From NCBI RefSeq assembly GCF_020480685.1, contig NZ_JAJAFU010000006.1:31435-95434 (forward strand): a stretch of DNA of 64,000 nt, in the 5' to 3' direction. Source of the DNA: Deferrivibrio essentukiensis (lineage in GTDB: Bacteria > Chrysiogenota > Deferribacteres > Deferribacterales > Deferrivibrionaceae). Below the pieces are notes generated by a model. It was not told the DNA's origin and made no database searches. It worked only from the letters and a program-made list of their open reading frames with translations. A program made the position numbers and the translations under genes. This document shows positions 29,267 to 38,541 of the stretch, piece after piece (within the stretch, counting starts at the first letter, position 1; each line of letters begins with the position of its first letter).

Positions 29267-29437
29267 CATTTCCTTATTATAAATAATTATTTAAAAGGCG
29301 CAAGATTAAGTTTTTTAAAGTATTTATCTTAAATGAAAAGCACAAATACATTTCCCAAAATGTTGCAAGTAACTAATGGTAAATCTGGCTAAAATGTTAT
29401 ATAATTATATAAAATGCAGTTGCTTATGGTGGGCAAT

Positions 29438-32161
29438 ATGAAAAAAGTAGCTCTCGGCGTGGTGTTTTTTTTAGTTATTCTGAATGCCTCAACTTTGTCG
29501 GCAAAGAATACCTCTTTTGGGTTATTGTTGCAAAAAAACGCTCAAGATTACTTTCAAGTAAAAGGGGTTGTTAAAAATAGTCCGGCGTATGATTTAGGTT
29601 TAAAGCCCGGAGATATTATTGAAGAAGTAAACAATAGCATGTTTTCAAACCCACTTATATTCAGGAAGTTAGCTCCAGGTGATAAAATAGTATTATCAGT
29701 AATTCGTGATGGAAAAAAGATAATACTTTCAGGTGTTATAAAAGAATATAATTCAAATGGTGAGTCGTTAGTTGTGCAAAATAATAAAAAAAATGCTGAT
29801 ACTAAATCATTTGATATGAAATCATATAGTATGGCAATTTCTTCAGCACTACAAAAACTTGAAGAAGCAAAAGAAAAAAATGATTTTTACGGGCAGGTTT
29901 CAAGCTTGCAGCTACTTTCTCAGCTATATACGTTCATTGGTTTGTATGATAAAGCGGAAAAATCGATATTGGAAGCTATAAAACTGAGTAAAGAACCTCA
30001 ATCTAAAGTTATGCCTGCTCAAATAAGGTTTTTGTATTCACCTTTGATAAAGCTGTATTTAAATACCGGACAATATGAAAAAGCAATAAAATTTTATTAT
30101 GAGGAATATAATAAAATAAAAGGTCCAGATTTAAGCACGACTAATGAAGATATGGCAGATATCTTTAGGTTTTCAAAACAGTACCACAAAGCTCTTACAC
30201 TATATAGCAAGCTGTATAACCCTCGCAGTCAAGATTTATATAAAGTAAGGATTTTAGGGAAAGTGATGGATACATATTATAGAATGGGAGAATATGAGAA
30301 GGCTGAAAAAATTTTTGGTTTGGTCAGTGATATAGTTAATAAAAATAACATATATAATGAATACGTTATAGAATTTCTACTAAGGCAAGGTGAGTTTGAG
30401 AAAGCACTTAACATAATAGAGTCTGCCGATAAATATACTAAACCTGTAAATATTAATGAAAAAGTTGCAAGATCCTTTCAAAAAGCACTTGCATTCAAAT
30501 TTCTTGGAAAGTTAGAGCTTGCCGGGAGTGAAATAGAAAATACAATATCTCTAATTGAGAATATTAGAGATATGACAAAACTGAGAGAATACTTTTTTAG
30601 AGGCGGAAGGGTAAATGTTTATAAAGAGGCAGTATCTATTTTTTCAGAAAGGTATTTATCTTCTGGAAAAACGGATAATGAGTCATTAAATAAAGCATTT
30701 TATTATGCTGAGCTTTCTAAAGGTCGTACACTATTGGATAAGCTTGTTGCCAATATGGATGTAGATAAAAGATCAGTATTGCCTAACGATTTGAAAGAAA
30801 AGGAAAAAGAGTTCGTATTTCAATTAAGATACTTGGACTCAACATATGAAGAGATGGTAAAGAAGGACGGGTATGAAGAATATTTGAATAAAAGGGACAG
30901 TTTGCGCAGGGAGTTTGAAGCATTTGTTGAAGAATTGAACAAACAATATCCTATGTATGTTTCATTATATTATCCAAGGCCTTTAATGGCTAAGGATATA
31001 AAACTTAAGGATAATGAATGTTTAGTTGAGTATGTATTAACTGAGAATAACATTTATGTTTTTGTCATTAGAAGCAATTTGTCCGAAATAGTTGCATTGT
31101 CTGTGAAAAAAGTTGTTATTGAAGAGATGGTTACAGATTTATTAGAATATATTAGAAGAAACAAAAAAGATAAATTTTTAAATCTTTCTCACGAACTTTA
31201 TCAACTTTTGTTAAAACCCTTAAATATAGAACAATCAAAAAGTTTAATAATAATTCCTGATGGGATTTTGGGAGTTGTGCCGTTTGATGCATTAGTGAAA
31301 GATAAAAGTGAAGATTTTAATACAAGTGTTTATGCAGGAGATAATTTAAGTATCTCATATCTGCAATCAGCAACTGTTATGGCAATTTTGGGAAATAAAA
31401 ATACAACTGACCAAAAAGAATTACTTTTTGCAGTGGCCAATCCGGTTTTCAGTAAACCCGATTATCAATATTCCAAAACTGAAAATGCAGAAGATACTAA
31501 CCAAAATGCACCTCAATTTGCGTTTAGAGGGTTGAAAATATCAAAAGAGACAAGTGTAGAAAAAGTTGACTGGGAAGAGATAACTTTTCCACCGTTGCCG
31601 GAAACCGAAACCGAAGTAAAGGAGATAGCAAAAATTTTAAATGTTACCCCAAAAACACCGCAAATATTATTAGGATTAGACGCTTCAGAGGAAAATGTAA
31701 AAAAGGCAGAGCTTGAAAAGTATAAGTATATTCATTTTGCTACTCATGCTTCATTACCTGGTTTTATCGCTGGCATTCAAGAGCCATTTATTCTACTTAG
31801 TCAGGTAGAGAATCACAGTGAAGATGGATTTTTAACTTTAAGTGAGGTATCAAATTTGAAGCTTAATGCAGATATGGTAGTCCTCTCAGCATGTGTAACG
31901 GGGTTAGGTAAAGAGATAGACGGAGAGGGTATTGCAAATTTTGCAAGGGCTTTTGAGCAAGCAGGTGCTAAATCGGTTGTAGTTAGTCTTTGGGAAGTGC
32001 CGAGTGAACCCGCAGTTGAATTTATGAAAGTTTTTTATACTTATCTTAATTTAGGCTTTAATAGGCTTGAGTCAATCAGGTATACAAAAAGAGATATCAA
32101 ATTAAAGTATCCTAACCCTTATTATTGGGCAGTATTTGTATTGTATGGATATAATATTTGA
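29438..32161 (+). CDS. Secreted PDZ-TPR-CHAT protein (caspase-like peptidase)
   Basis: A 907-residue exported protein. A signal peptide covers about residues 1-21. A PDZ domain follows (30-100, GVVKNSPAYDLGLKPGDII). Several TPR-like repeats span about 130-390 (YDKAEKSILEAI, YEKAIKFYYEEY, YHKALTLYSKLY, YEKAEKIFGLV). The C-terminal CHAT domain (about 560-905) keeps the expected catalytic His770 in HFATHA and Cys819 in LSACVTG. CHAT domains are clan CD cysteine peptidases; TPR regions bind partners. The ATG at 29438 follows GGTGGG and gives a clean signal peptide; the longer frame from 29414 does not. Substrate and role are unknown. Confidence 0.88.
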   Translation: MKKVALGVVFFLVILNASTLSAKNTSFGLLLQKNAQDYFQVKGVVKNSPAYDLGLKPGDIIEEVNNSMFSNPLIFRKLAPGDKIVLSVIRDGKKIILSGVIKEYNSNGESLVVQNNKKNADTKSFDMKSYSMAISSALQKLEEAKEKNDFYGQVSSLQLLSQLYTFIGLYDKAEKSILEAIKLSKEPQSKVMPAQIRFLYSPLIKLYLNTGQYEKAIKFYYEEYNKIKGPDLSTTNEDMADIFRFSKQYHKALTLYSKLYNPRSQDLYKVRILGKVMDTYYRMGEYEKAEKIFGLVSDIVNKNNIYNEYVIEFLLRQGEFEKALNIIESADKYTKPVNINEKVARSFQKALAFKFLGKLELAGSEIENTISLIENIRDMTKLREYFFRGGRVNVYKEAVSIFSERYLSSGKTDNESLNKAFYYAELSKGRTLLDKLVANMDVDKRSVLPNDLKEKEKEFVFQLRYLDSTYEEMVKKDGYEEYLNKRDSLRREFEAFVEELNKQYPMYVSLYYPRPLMAKDIKLKDNECLVEYVLTENNIYVFVIRSNLSEIVALSVKKVVIEEMVTDLLEYIRRNKKDKFLNLSHELYQLLLKPLNIEQSKSLIIIPDGILGVVPFDALVKDKSEDFNTSVYAGDNLSISYLQSATVMAILGNKNTTDQKELLFAVANPVFSKPDYQYSKTENAEDTNQNAPQFAFRGLKISKETSVEKVDWEEITFPPLPETETEVKEIAKILNVTPKTPQILLGLDASEENVKKAELEKYKYIHFATHASLPGFIAGIQEPFILLSQVENHSEDGFLTLSEVSNLKLNADMVVLSACVTGLGKEIDGEGIANFARAFEQAGAKSVVVSLWEVPSEPAVEFMKVFYTYLNLGFNRLESIRYTKRDIKLKYPNPYYWAVFVLYGYNI

Positions 32162-32197
32162 TGTATTGTGTTTTGAAGCATAAATGAGGTGAACTTT

Positions 32198-33604
32198 ATG
32201 AAAAAAACCAAAATTGTAGCAACAATAGGCCCATCAATAGATAACGACAATGCAATAGAGCAGCTTATAAAGGAAGGGGTGAATATTTTCAGATTTAACT
32301 TTTCTCATGGGGACTACGACCAGCATAAAAAAAGCCTGAATAGAGTCAGGAGGATTTCTGAAAAACTTTCGATACCCGTTGCCACATTAATGGACCTTGC
32401 CGGCCCTAAATTAAGAATTGGGATGGTGGACAATCCTTTTAATGTTCATAAAGGTGATACTCTTGAAATAAAAGTTGGCACAGAGATAGGAAACAGAGAA
32501 AGAATCTATATTAAATATCCCGAAATATTTGACTCGTTAAAAGAGGATAGTATTATTTACCTTGCAGATGGTACAATAAAATTAAAAGTTATTGATAAAA
32601 GAAAAGATTTGCTTAGAGTTGAAGTTTTAAGTGGTGGGGTGATTTCTTCAAAAAAAGGGCTTAACTTTCCAAACTTGAAAATCAAAATTCCTGCTGTTAC
32701 GGAAAAAGATATTGAAGATATTAAATTTGGTGTGGAAAACGGATTTGACTTTATTGCATTGTCTTTTGTGAAAAATCGTTTTGATGTGATAAAGGCAAAG
32801 GAATATATTAAAACTTATGGTGGAGATATACCGGTTTTTTCCAAAATAGAAAAGCATGAAGCGATAGATAATATTGATGAAATAATCGAGCATTCAGACG
32901 GAATAATGATAGCAAGAGGGGATATGGGGATTGAAATTGATATGGAGAAAGTTCCTGTCTTGCAAAAAATGCTTATAAAAAAGGCTAATAGTGCAGCCAA
33001 ACCTGTCATTACCGCTACACAAATGCTTCTTACAATGGTAGAAAATATAAGACCTACCAGGGCTGAAGTATCAGATGTGGCAAATGCCGTTCTTGACGGC
33101 ACGGATGCGGTAATGTTGTCTGACGAGACAACTATTGGCAAATATCCGTTTGAAGCGGTTAAGGTTATGTCAAAGATAATAAAAGAAGCAGAATCAATTT
33201 ATTCCTATAATAAGGTTTTGAATAAAAATGACAGGGATATGGCAATCGCAGAGGCAAGTGCAAGGCTTGCGGGGGATATTAATGCTGATGGTATTGCTGT
33301 TTTCACAAAAAGTGGGACTACTGCAAGAAGAGTTTCCGCTGCAAGACCAAAATGCGATATACTTGCGATTATGACAGATGAAAAGCTATTAAGAAGGGTA
33401 AATGTGCTATGGGGTGTAACCCCTTTTATGAAAACAGAGGATACAAAAAATTCCGATGAGTTATTAGATAAATTTCTAAAAAAGGCTAAAGAATGCTTGG
33501 GTAATGATAAAATTTTTGTGGCCACAATAGGTTATCCGGCAGGAAAGGTTGGTTCCACAAACGCCGTCAGGATTATAAACACATCTGAAGGACTCAGCGG
33601 TTAA
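32198..33604 (+). CDS. pyk: Pyruvate kinase
   Basis: A 468-residue glycolytic enzyme converting phosphoenolpyruvate and ADP to pyruvate and ATP. It shows KTKIVATIGPS at the N-terminus, the active-site MIARGDMGIEI, and the signature ITATQMLLTMVENIRPTRAE. The C-terminal allosteric-type domain is present (SGTTARRVSAARPKC). The ATG at 32198 follows GAGGTGA by five bases, so the in-frame GTG at 32189 inside that site is rejected. Confidence 0.96.
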   Translation: MKKTKIVATIGPSIDNDNAIEQLIKEGVNIFRFNFSHGDYDQHKKSLNRVRRISEKLSIPVATLMDLAGPKLRIGMVDNPFNVHKGDTLEIKVGTEIGNRERIYIKYPEIFDSLKEDSIIYLADGTIKLKVIDKRKDLLRVEVLSGGVISSKKGLNFPNLKIKIPAVTEKDIEDIKFGVENGFDFIALSFVKNRFDVIKAKEYIKTYGGDIPVFSKIEKHEAIDNIDEIIEHSDGIMIARGDMGIEIDMEKVPVLQKMLIKKANSAAKPVITATQMLLTMVENIRPTRAEVSDVANAVLDGTDAVMLSDETTIGKYPFEAVKVMSKIIKEAESIYSYNKVLNKNDRDMAIAEASARLAGDINADGIAVFTKSGTTARRVSAARPKCDILAIMTDEKLLRRVNVLWGVTPFMKTEDTKNSDELLDKFLKKAKECLGNDKIFVATIGYPAGKVGSTNAVRIINTSEGLSG

Positions 33605-33681
33605 TATGAAAAAATAAATCTGTTGCTTATTTTTACTAATTGTTATATTGACACATCTTCCAATAAAAAATCGAGGTAAGA

Positions 33682-35523
33682 ATGAAGGAAAAATTTCGTA
33701 ACAATAACATAAGAAATATTGCGATTATCGCACACGTTGACCATGGCAAGACATCTTTGGTTGATAGCATGTTTAAATTTAGCGGACTTTTTAGAGAAAA
33801 TCAGGAAGTTCAGGACCGAGTGATGGACAGTATGGATTTGGAAAGGGAAAGAGGGATTACAATCGCTGCGAAAAACTGCTCTGTGTTTTGGAAAGATACA
33901 AAAATAAATATAATAGATACCCCGGGACACGCTGATTTTGGTGGAGAGGTTGAAAGGGCTTTATCCATGGCTGATGGTGCCGTTTTGTTGGTTGATGCAT
34001 CGGAAGGGCCTTTGCCTCAAACGAGATTTGTATTGCAAAAAGCCTTTAAATTAGGATTAAAGATAATTGTTGTAATAAATAAAATTGACAGAAAAGACGC
34101 GAGGGCAAAGGAAGTCCTTGATGAGATTTATGAGCTGTTTTTTGACCTTGATGCAAACGATGAACAGATAGATTTCCCAATACTTTACGCTATTGGCAAG
34201 CAGGGAATTGTTAAGAGAAATCTTGAAGATGAAGACTCAGATTTAACCCTTTTGTTTGATGAGATTTTGAATGTTGTGCCGGCACCTGCATACGATAATA
34301 TGGACAATTTTCAGATGCTTGTTTCGGATTTGGGGTACTCTGATTATCTTGGCAGGCTTGCAATTGGTAAAATATTTAATGGAAAGGTCAAAAATAATGA
34401 TAATCTCGTTTGTATAAATGAAAAGAATCAGACTGTTCCTTTGAGAGTTAGTAAAATCCAGTCATATAACGGACTTAACCTTGAAGATATAGATGTTGCT
34501 GAGCCTGGTGATATTGTAGTTATTTCCGGAATTGAGGATGTTAAAATTGGCGATACAATCTGCGCGGCTGCAAACCCGGTGCCTCTAAAGAGAATATCGG
34601 TAGACGAGCCTACAGTTGCTATGAAATTTACAATAAATACTTCCCCTTTATCAGGCAGAGAAGGGAAGCTTGTGCAATCAAGCAAGATAAAAGAGAGGCT
34701 TATAAAAGAATCCCTTAGAAATGTTGCAATAAAAATTGAAGAAGCTGATGATAAGGATTCTTTTATTGTAAAGGGTAGGGGTGAATTTCAGCTTGCTATT
34801 TTGATAGAATCAATGAGAAGGGAAGGGTTTGAGCTTTGTGTTGGCCGTCCTGAAGTTATTTTAAAGAATGAAAATGGAAAAGTTTTGGAGCCAATTGAGC
34901 ATGTCTATGTGGATTGTGAAGATACATTTTCAGGGATAGTTACTGAGAAGCTTCTCATTAGAAAAGGTCAGCTTGTAAATATGATTAATAAAGGCACAGG
35001 CAGAGTTAGGATGGAGTATTATGTCCCGTCAAGAGGGCTTATAGGTTATCGTGATGAGTTTTTATCCGATACAAAAGGTACAGGGATAATTAATTCATAT
35101 TTAAAAGGTTATGATGAGTTTAAGGGGGATATTCCTTCAAGATTTACTGGCTCACTTGTTTCTGATAGAGCGGGGAAGGCTGTTGCGTATGCACTTTTTC
35201 ATCTTGAAGCAAGAGGAAGACTTTTTATTGTGCCAGGAGTTGATGTTTACGAAGGTATGATTATCGGGGAATACAATAAAATGGGTGATTTAGACGTTAA
35301 CCCTTGCAAGGAGAAAAAACTTACTAACTTAAGGGCAAGTGGTAAAGACGAGAATATTATTTTAAAGCCTGTAACCCCTTTGACACTGGAGCAGGCTCTA
35401 CACTTTATTGCTGAAGATGAGATGGTTGAGGTGACACCAAAATCAATTAGACTTAGAAAAGTTGAATTGTCTGCATCTAAAAGACAGGTATTGTATGCTA
35501 AAAAGAAGGCCTCATCAAAGTAG
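33682..35523 (+). CDS. typA: Translational GTPase TypA/BipA
   Basis: A 613-residue ribosome-binding GTPase needed for stress-related 50S assembly. G motifs are AHVDHGKTS, DTPGHADFGGE and NKIDR; the EF-Tu domain 2, EF-G-like domains III and V and the TypA-specific C-terminal domain follow. GAGG precedes the ATG. Its last nine bases overlap the converging Ste24-like gene. Confidence 0.96.
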   Translation: MKEKFRNNNIRNIAIIAHVDHGKTSLVDSMFKFSGLFRENQEVQDRVMDSMDLERERGITIAAKNCSVFWKDTKINIIDTPGHADFGGEVERALSMADGAVLLVDASEGPLPQTRFVLQKAFKLGLKIIVVINKIDRKDARAKEVLDEIYELFFDLDANDEQIDFPILYAIGKQGIVKRNLEDEDSDLTLLFDEILNVVPAPAYDNMDNFQMLVSDLGYSDYLGRLAIGKIFNGKVKNNDNLVCINEKNQTVPLRVSKIQSYNGLNLEDIDVAEPGDIVVISGIEDVKIGDTICAAANPVPLKRISVDEPTVAMKFTINTSPLSGREGKLVQSSKIKERLIKESLRNVAIKIEEADDKDSFIVKGRGEFQLAILIESMRREGFELCVGRPEVILKNENGKVLEPIEHVYVDCEDTFSGIVTEKLLIRKGQLVNMINKGTGRVRMEYYVPSRGLIGYRDEFLSDTKGTGIINSYLKGYDEFKGDIPSRFTGSLVSDRAGKAVAYALFHLEARGRLFIVPGVDVYEGMIIGEYNKMGDLDVNPCKEKKLTNLRASGKDENIILKPVTPLTLEQALHFIAEDEMVEVTPKSIRLRKVELSASKRQVLYAKKKASSK

Positions 35524-36813
35524 GTTTTTTATCCTTTCGGTTAGTGGCGGGTGTGAATAGTTGAATACTACATATAGCTTGTGTGGATAAGGGAATGATA
35601 AATTGTCTTTATGGAGCTTTATAAGGGCTTCTTTTAGAGACAATTTGTCTTCTGTTAATTTGTAAGAGAAGCTATCAGCCTCAAACTCATGTTTTCTGGA
35701 CGTCTTCATCAAAAAGGGGCTGAGTAGAAAGCTGATTGGTGAAAATAATATTGATATTACGAAAATTCCTGAAGGGATACTTTTTGCAAATCCTAATGAT
35801 TCATAGATAAAAGAGTTGTCAATTAATAGTTTTATCCCGGTGAATCCCAAAACAATAAAAATGCAACTTAAAAAAAGCATCTTCTTGATATGCCCCAGTT
35901 TGTAATGCCCTATTTCATGTCCTAAGATTGCAAGCAGCTCACTTTCACTGTGTTTTTCCAAAAGGGTATCAAAAAGTACTATTCTTTTATTTTTCCCGAG
36001 TCCGGTGAAGTAAGCATTTGAGTGTGTAGAGCGTTTTGAAGCATCCATTTGAAGAATATTTTTAAGAGGGAAGTTTGCTTTTTTTGCCAAATTGAAAATT
36101 TTATCTGCTAATTCTTTATTTTCAAGAGGGGTAAATTTATTGAAAAGAGGAGCAATTAAGGTGGGGTAGATATATGTTGTAAAAAGCATGAAGCCTACCA
36201 TAAATATTGAAGCTACAAAAACCCATGTATTAGTGAATGACTTGATAAAAAATATTATTGCTGACAAGACAATGCTTGAGAAAATAAACCCTATTAATGA
36301 AGATAAAATAGTATCTCTTATGAATATTAATGGTGTCATTTTATTAAAACCAAACCTTTTTTCGATGAAAAAAGTATCGTAAATTACAAATGGCAATCCC
36401 ACAATGTAGTTAAATATACTAAACCCTGTAAATAGAAAGATTGCATGAAGATAATCGTTAAAGTGATTGTAAAGAAAGTAATCAAATCTTTGAATTATGC
36501 CACTATAAAACAATAATGCCAGCATTCCAATGTCAACAATTGAGTGTAGAGTAGACGGGAAAAATTTAGCATTATGATATTCAAGAGATTTTTTTAGCTC
36601 TTCTATTGAATAAATATCTTCCAATTCATCGAGGTTTAATCTGTTAATATGAGTATGATTTTGAAAATCTATGCTTAAGTGAAAAAGCTCTATAAAAATA
36701 AGTATTAAAATAAATGTGATACCGTATATGCTCATCCGTTGGGTGATAAGATAAATTTCGTTATTTGTCAAATATTTTTTGCGATGATTTATTGGCAAAT
36801 TAAATATATGCAC
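35515..36813 (-). CDS. M48 family zinc metalloprotease, Ste24/CAAX prenyl protease 1-like
   Basis: A roughly 430-residue multipass membrane protease. The zinc motif HEIGH (in AILGHEIGHYKLGH) and the third-ligand motif HEFEADSFS are present, with several hydrophobic helices before and between them as in Ste24/HtpX-like M48A peptidases. Bacterial members lack known prenylated substrates; membrane-protein quality control is a reasonable guess. The start is uncertain: the frame opens with GTG at 36813, no good ribosome-binding site is visible, and Met27 (36735) is an alternative just before the first helix. Confidence 0.85.
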   Translation of the reverse strand: MHIFNLPINHRKKYLTNNEIYLITQRMSIYGITFILILIFIELFHLSIDFQNHTHINRLNLDELEDIYSIEELKKSLEYHNAKFFPSTLHSIVDIGMLALLFYSGIIQRFDYFLYNHFNDYLHAIFLFTGFSIFNYIVGLPFVIYDTFFIEKRFGFNKMTPLIFIRDTILSSLIGFIFSSIVLSAIIFFIKSFTNTWVFVASIFMVGFMLFTTYIYPTLIAPLFNKFTPLENKELADKIFNLAKKANFPLKNILQMDASKRSTHSNAYFTGLGKNKRIVLFDTLLEKHSESELLAILGHEIGHYKLGHIKKMLFLSCIFIVLGFTGIKLLIDNSFIYESLGFAKSIPSGIFVISILFSPISFLLSPFLMKTSRKHEFEADSFSYKLTEDKLSLKEALIKLHKDNLSFPYPHKLYVVFNYSHPPLTERIKNLL

Positions 36814-36928
36814 AATTTAAGTTGACAATAAAAACTATGGAAGTAACTTTATGAGTGAAAAATATGCTAAAGTTTCAATAAAAATATGAATTTTTAAAAA
36901 GCTTATATTAAGTAAGGGTTGGGGTAAA

Positions 36929-37723
36929 ATGCTAAAAACAATTTTTGAGATTTCTAAGATGGACTGCCCTTCCGAAGAAAATTTAATACGTATGAAGTTG
37001 GATGGGGTTGCAAGCATTGCAAAATTAGATTTTGACATACCAAACAGAATGCTTTCTGTTTACCATAATGGTGAAGTAGAAGTTATAGAAAAATTAATAC
37101 TTGAGCTTAATCTCGGCGGAAAAATAATTTTATCTGAAGATGTTGAGCAAATAGAATCGGATGAAAATTCGCAGCAGAGAAAAGTACTTATGTCTGTACT
37201 TTTTATTAACTTTGCATTTTTTATAATAGAGATGACAACCGGGTTTATCTCAAATTCAATGGGACTTGTTGCTGACAGTTTGGATATGTTGGCCGATAGT
37301 TTTGTTTACGGAATAAGTTTGTTTGCGGTAGGTGGCTCAATTTTAACTAAGAAAAAGATTGCAAGGCTTGCTGGTTATTTTCAAATAATCTTGGCTGCTA
37401 TTGGCTTTGTAGAGGTTTTGAGAAGATTTTTAGGGCTTGAAAAATTGCCTGATTTCTCAACAATGATAATTGTTTCCATTTTAGCCCTTATTGCAAATGC
37501 GGCTTGTTTATATATTTTGCAAAAGGCAAAGGGGAAGGATGAAGCACATATGAAGGCAAGTATGATTTTTACTTCAAATGATGTAGTTATAAATTTAGGC
37601 GTAATTGTAGCAGGACTAATGGTGAATCTGCTAAATTCCAATAAACCTGACTTGATTGTTGGAGCAATCGTTTTTGTTATAGTAATAAGGGGAGCTTTAA
37701 GGATACTAAATTTAAGCAAATAA
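36929..37723 (+). CDS. HMA domain-CDF family cation transporter fusion
   Basis: A 264-residue protein. Residues 1-70 form an HMA-like ferredoxin fold with ISKMDCPSEEN in place of the usual CxxC loop. Residues 85-264 form a cation-diffusion-facilitator core with about six helices. The first metal-site helix keeps Asp residues (ADSLDMLADS), but the second has FTSNDVVIN where CDF zinc transporters usually have HxxxD; the His position is Phe. The usual cytoplasmic C-terminal domain is missing. Substrate is unknown; heavy-metal efflux is the default guess. Confidence 0.8.
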   Translation: MLKTIFEISKMDCPSEENLIRMKLDGVASIAKLDFDIPNRMLSVYHNGEVEVIEKLILELNLGGKIILSEDVEQIESDENSQQRKVLMSVLFINFAFFIIEMTTGFISNSMGLVADSLDMLADSFVYGISLFAVGGSILTKKKIARLAGYFQIILAAIGFVEVLRRFLGLEKLPDFSTMIIVSILALIANAACLYILQKAKGKDEAHMKASMIFTSNDVVINLGVIVAGLMVNLLNSNKPDLIVGAIVFVIVIRGALRILNLSK

Positions 37724-37787
37724 AATTTTAGGAAATATTTTTGTTTTTATGTTAAAATTATCTTATTAAAGCTTAAAGAGGTAATAA

Positions 37788-37985
37788 ATTATTCTAACCA
37801 AACTTTTACTTATTATCATAGGTTTAATAACTGCTGTTGTAGCAATTGTCGGACTCATTACAGGCAAAGTTTATTGCAAAGGTGGGCCATATTTTAGGAA
37901 ATCTCAGCCGATTGGGTTTTGGGTTTCTATTATTGTATATTTTTTTTGGTCAATATTAATGGTATATTTTGCTTTTACAAGATAA
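37788..37985 (+). CDS. Small two-helix membrane protein with probable ATT start
   Basis: An open frame of about 65 codons with no ATG, GTG or TTG near its 5' end. AGAGG at 37777-37781 stands 6 to 9 bases before two consecutive ATT codons (37788, 37791), and the frame is closed by TAA just upstream at 37785. The peptide has a hydrophobic helix, a basic loop (KVYCKGGPYFRKSQP) and a second aromatic-rich helix, a pattern unlikely from non-coding DNA. It fills the gap between the CDF and DUF1499 genes. ATT initiation is inferred; a sequencing error in an ATG is the alternative. Confidence 0.6.
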   Translation: MILTKLLLIIIGLITAVVAIVGLITGKVYCKGGPYFRKSQPIGFWVSIIVYFFWSILMVYFAFTR

Positions 37986-38013
37986 AATCATTGATTTGAC
38001 AATGGAGTAAACA

Positions 38014-38487
38014 GTGAAGATATTTTTTATTGTTTTGTTTTTTGCTGCAATTGTGATGATTGCAATATTGATTTCAATGAGTGTAATGTCAAAAAACTGG
38101 AATGCACCTGGGCTAATTGATAAAAAATTGACAAGGTGCCCTGATAAACCTAACTGCGTGTGCAGTGAGTATAAAGATGATATTAAACATTATATTGAGC
38201 CTATATATATTTCTGAAAATATAGACTCATTAGCCCTCTTAAATAAAATATTAGCTGATATGGGTGGGAATATTAAATCTGAGCAGGATAATTATATTGC
38301 TGTAACATTTACTTCATCCGTTTTCAATTTTATTGATGATTTGGAAATCAGAATTGATAAGGAAAATAAAATGATTCATATTCGCTCAGCAGCAAGGGTA
38401 GGCTACAGCGATTTTGGAGTCAATAGAAAAAGGGTTGAGCAATTAAGACATGTATTTGATAAAAATGCAGATTCTCTTAAAAATTAG
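38014..38487 (+). CDS. DUF1499 family protein
   Basis: A 157-residue protein with an N-terminal membrane anchor or signal segment (about 4-26) and a DUF1499 domain. Typical motifs are CPDKPNCVCSEY, YIAVTFTSSVFNFIDDLEI and IHIRSAARVGYSDFGVNRKRVE. Function is unknown; members are membrane or periplasmic. The GTG start lies seven bases after GGAG. It follows the small two-helix membrane protein by 28 bases and is probably cotranscribed with it. Confidence 0.82.
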   Translation: MKIFFIVLFFAAIVMIAILISMSVMSKNWNAPGLIDKKLTRCPDKPNCVCSEYKDDIKHYIEPIYISENIDSLALLNKILADMGGNIKSEQDNYIAVTFTSSVFNFIDDLEIRIDKENKMIHIRSAARVGYSDFGVNRKRVEQLRHVFDKNADSLKN

Positions 38488-38541
38488 CACAGATATTTTT
38501 AAATATGTTGAAAATTTAACATTAGTTGTGTAAATAAAATT

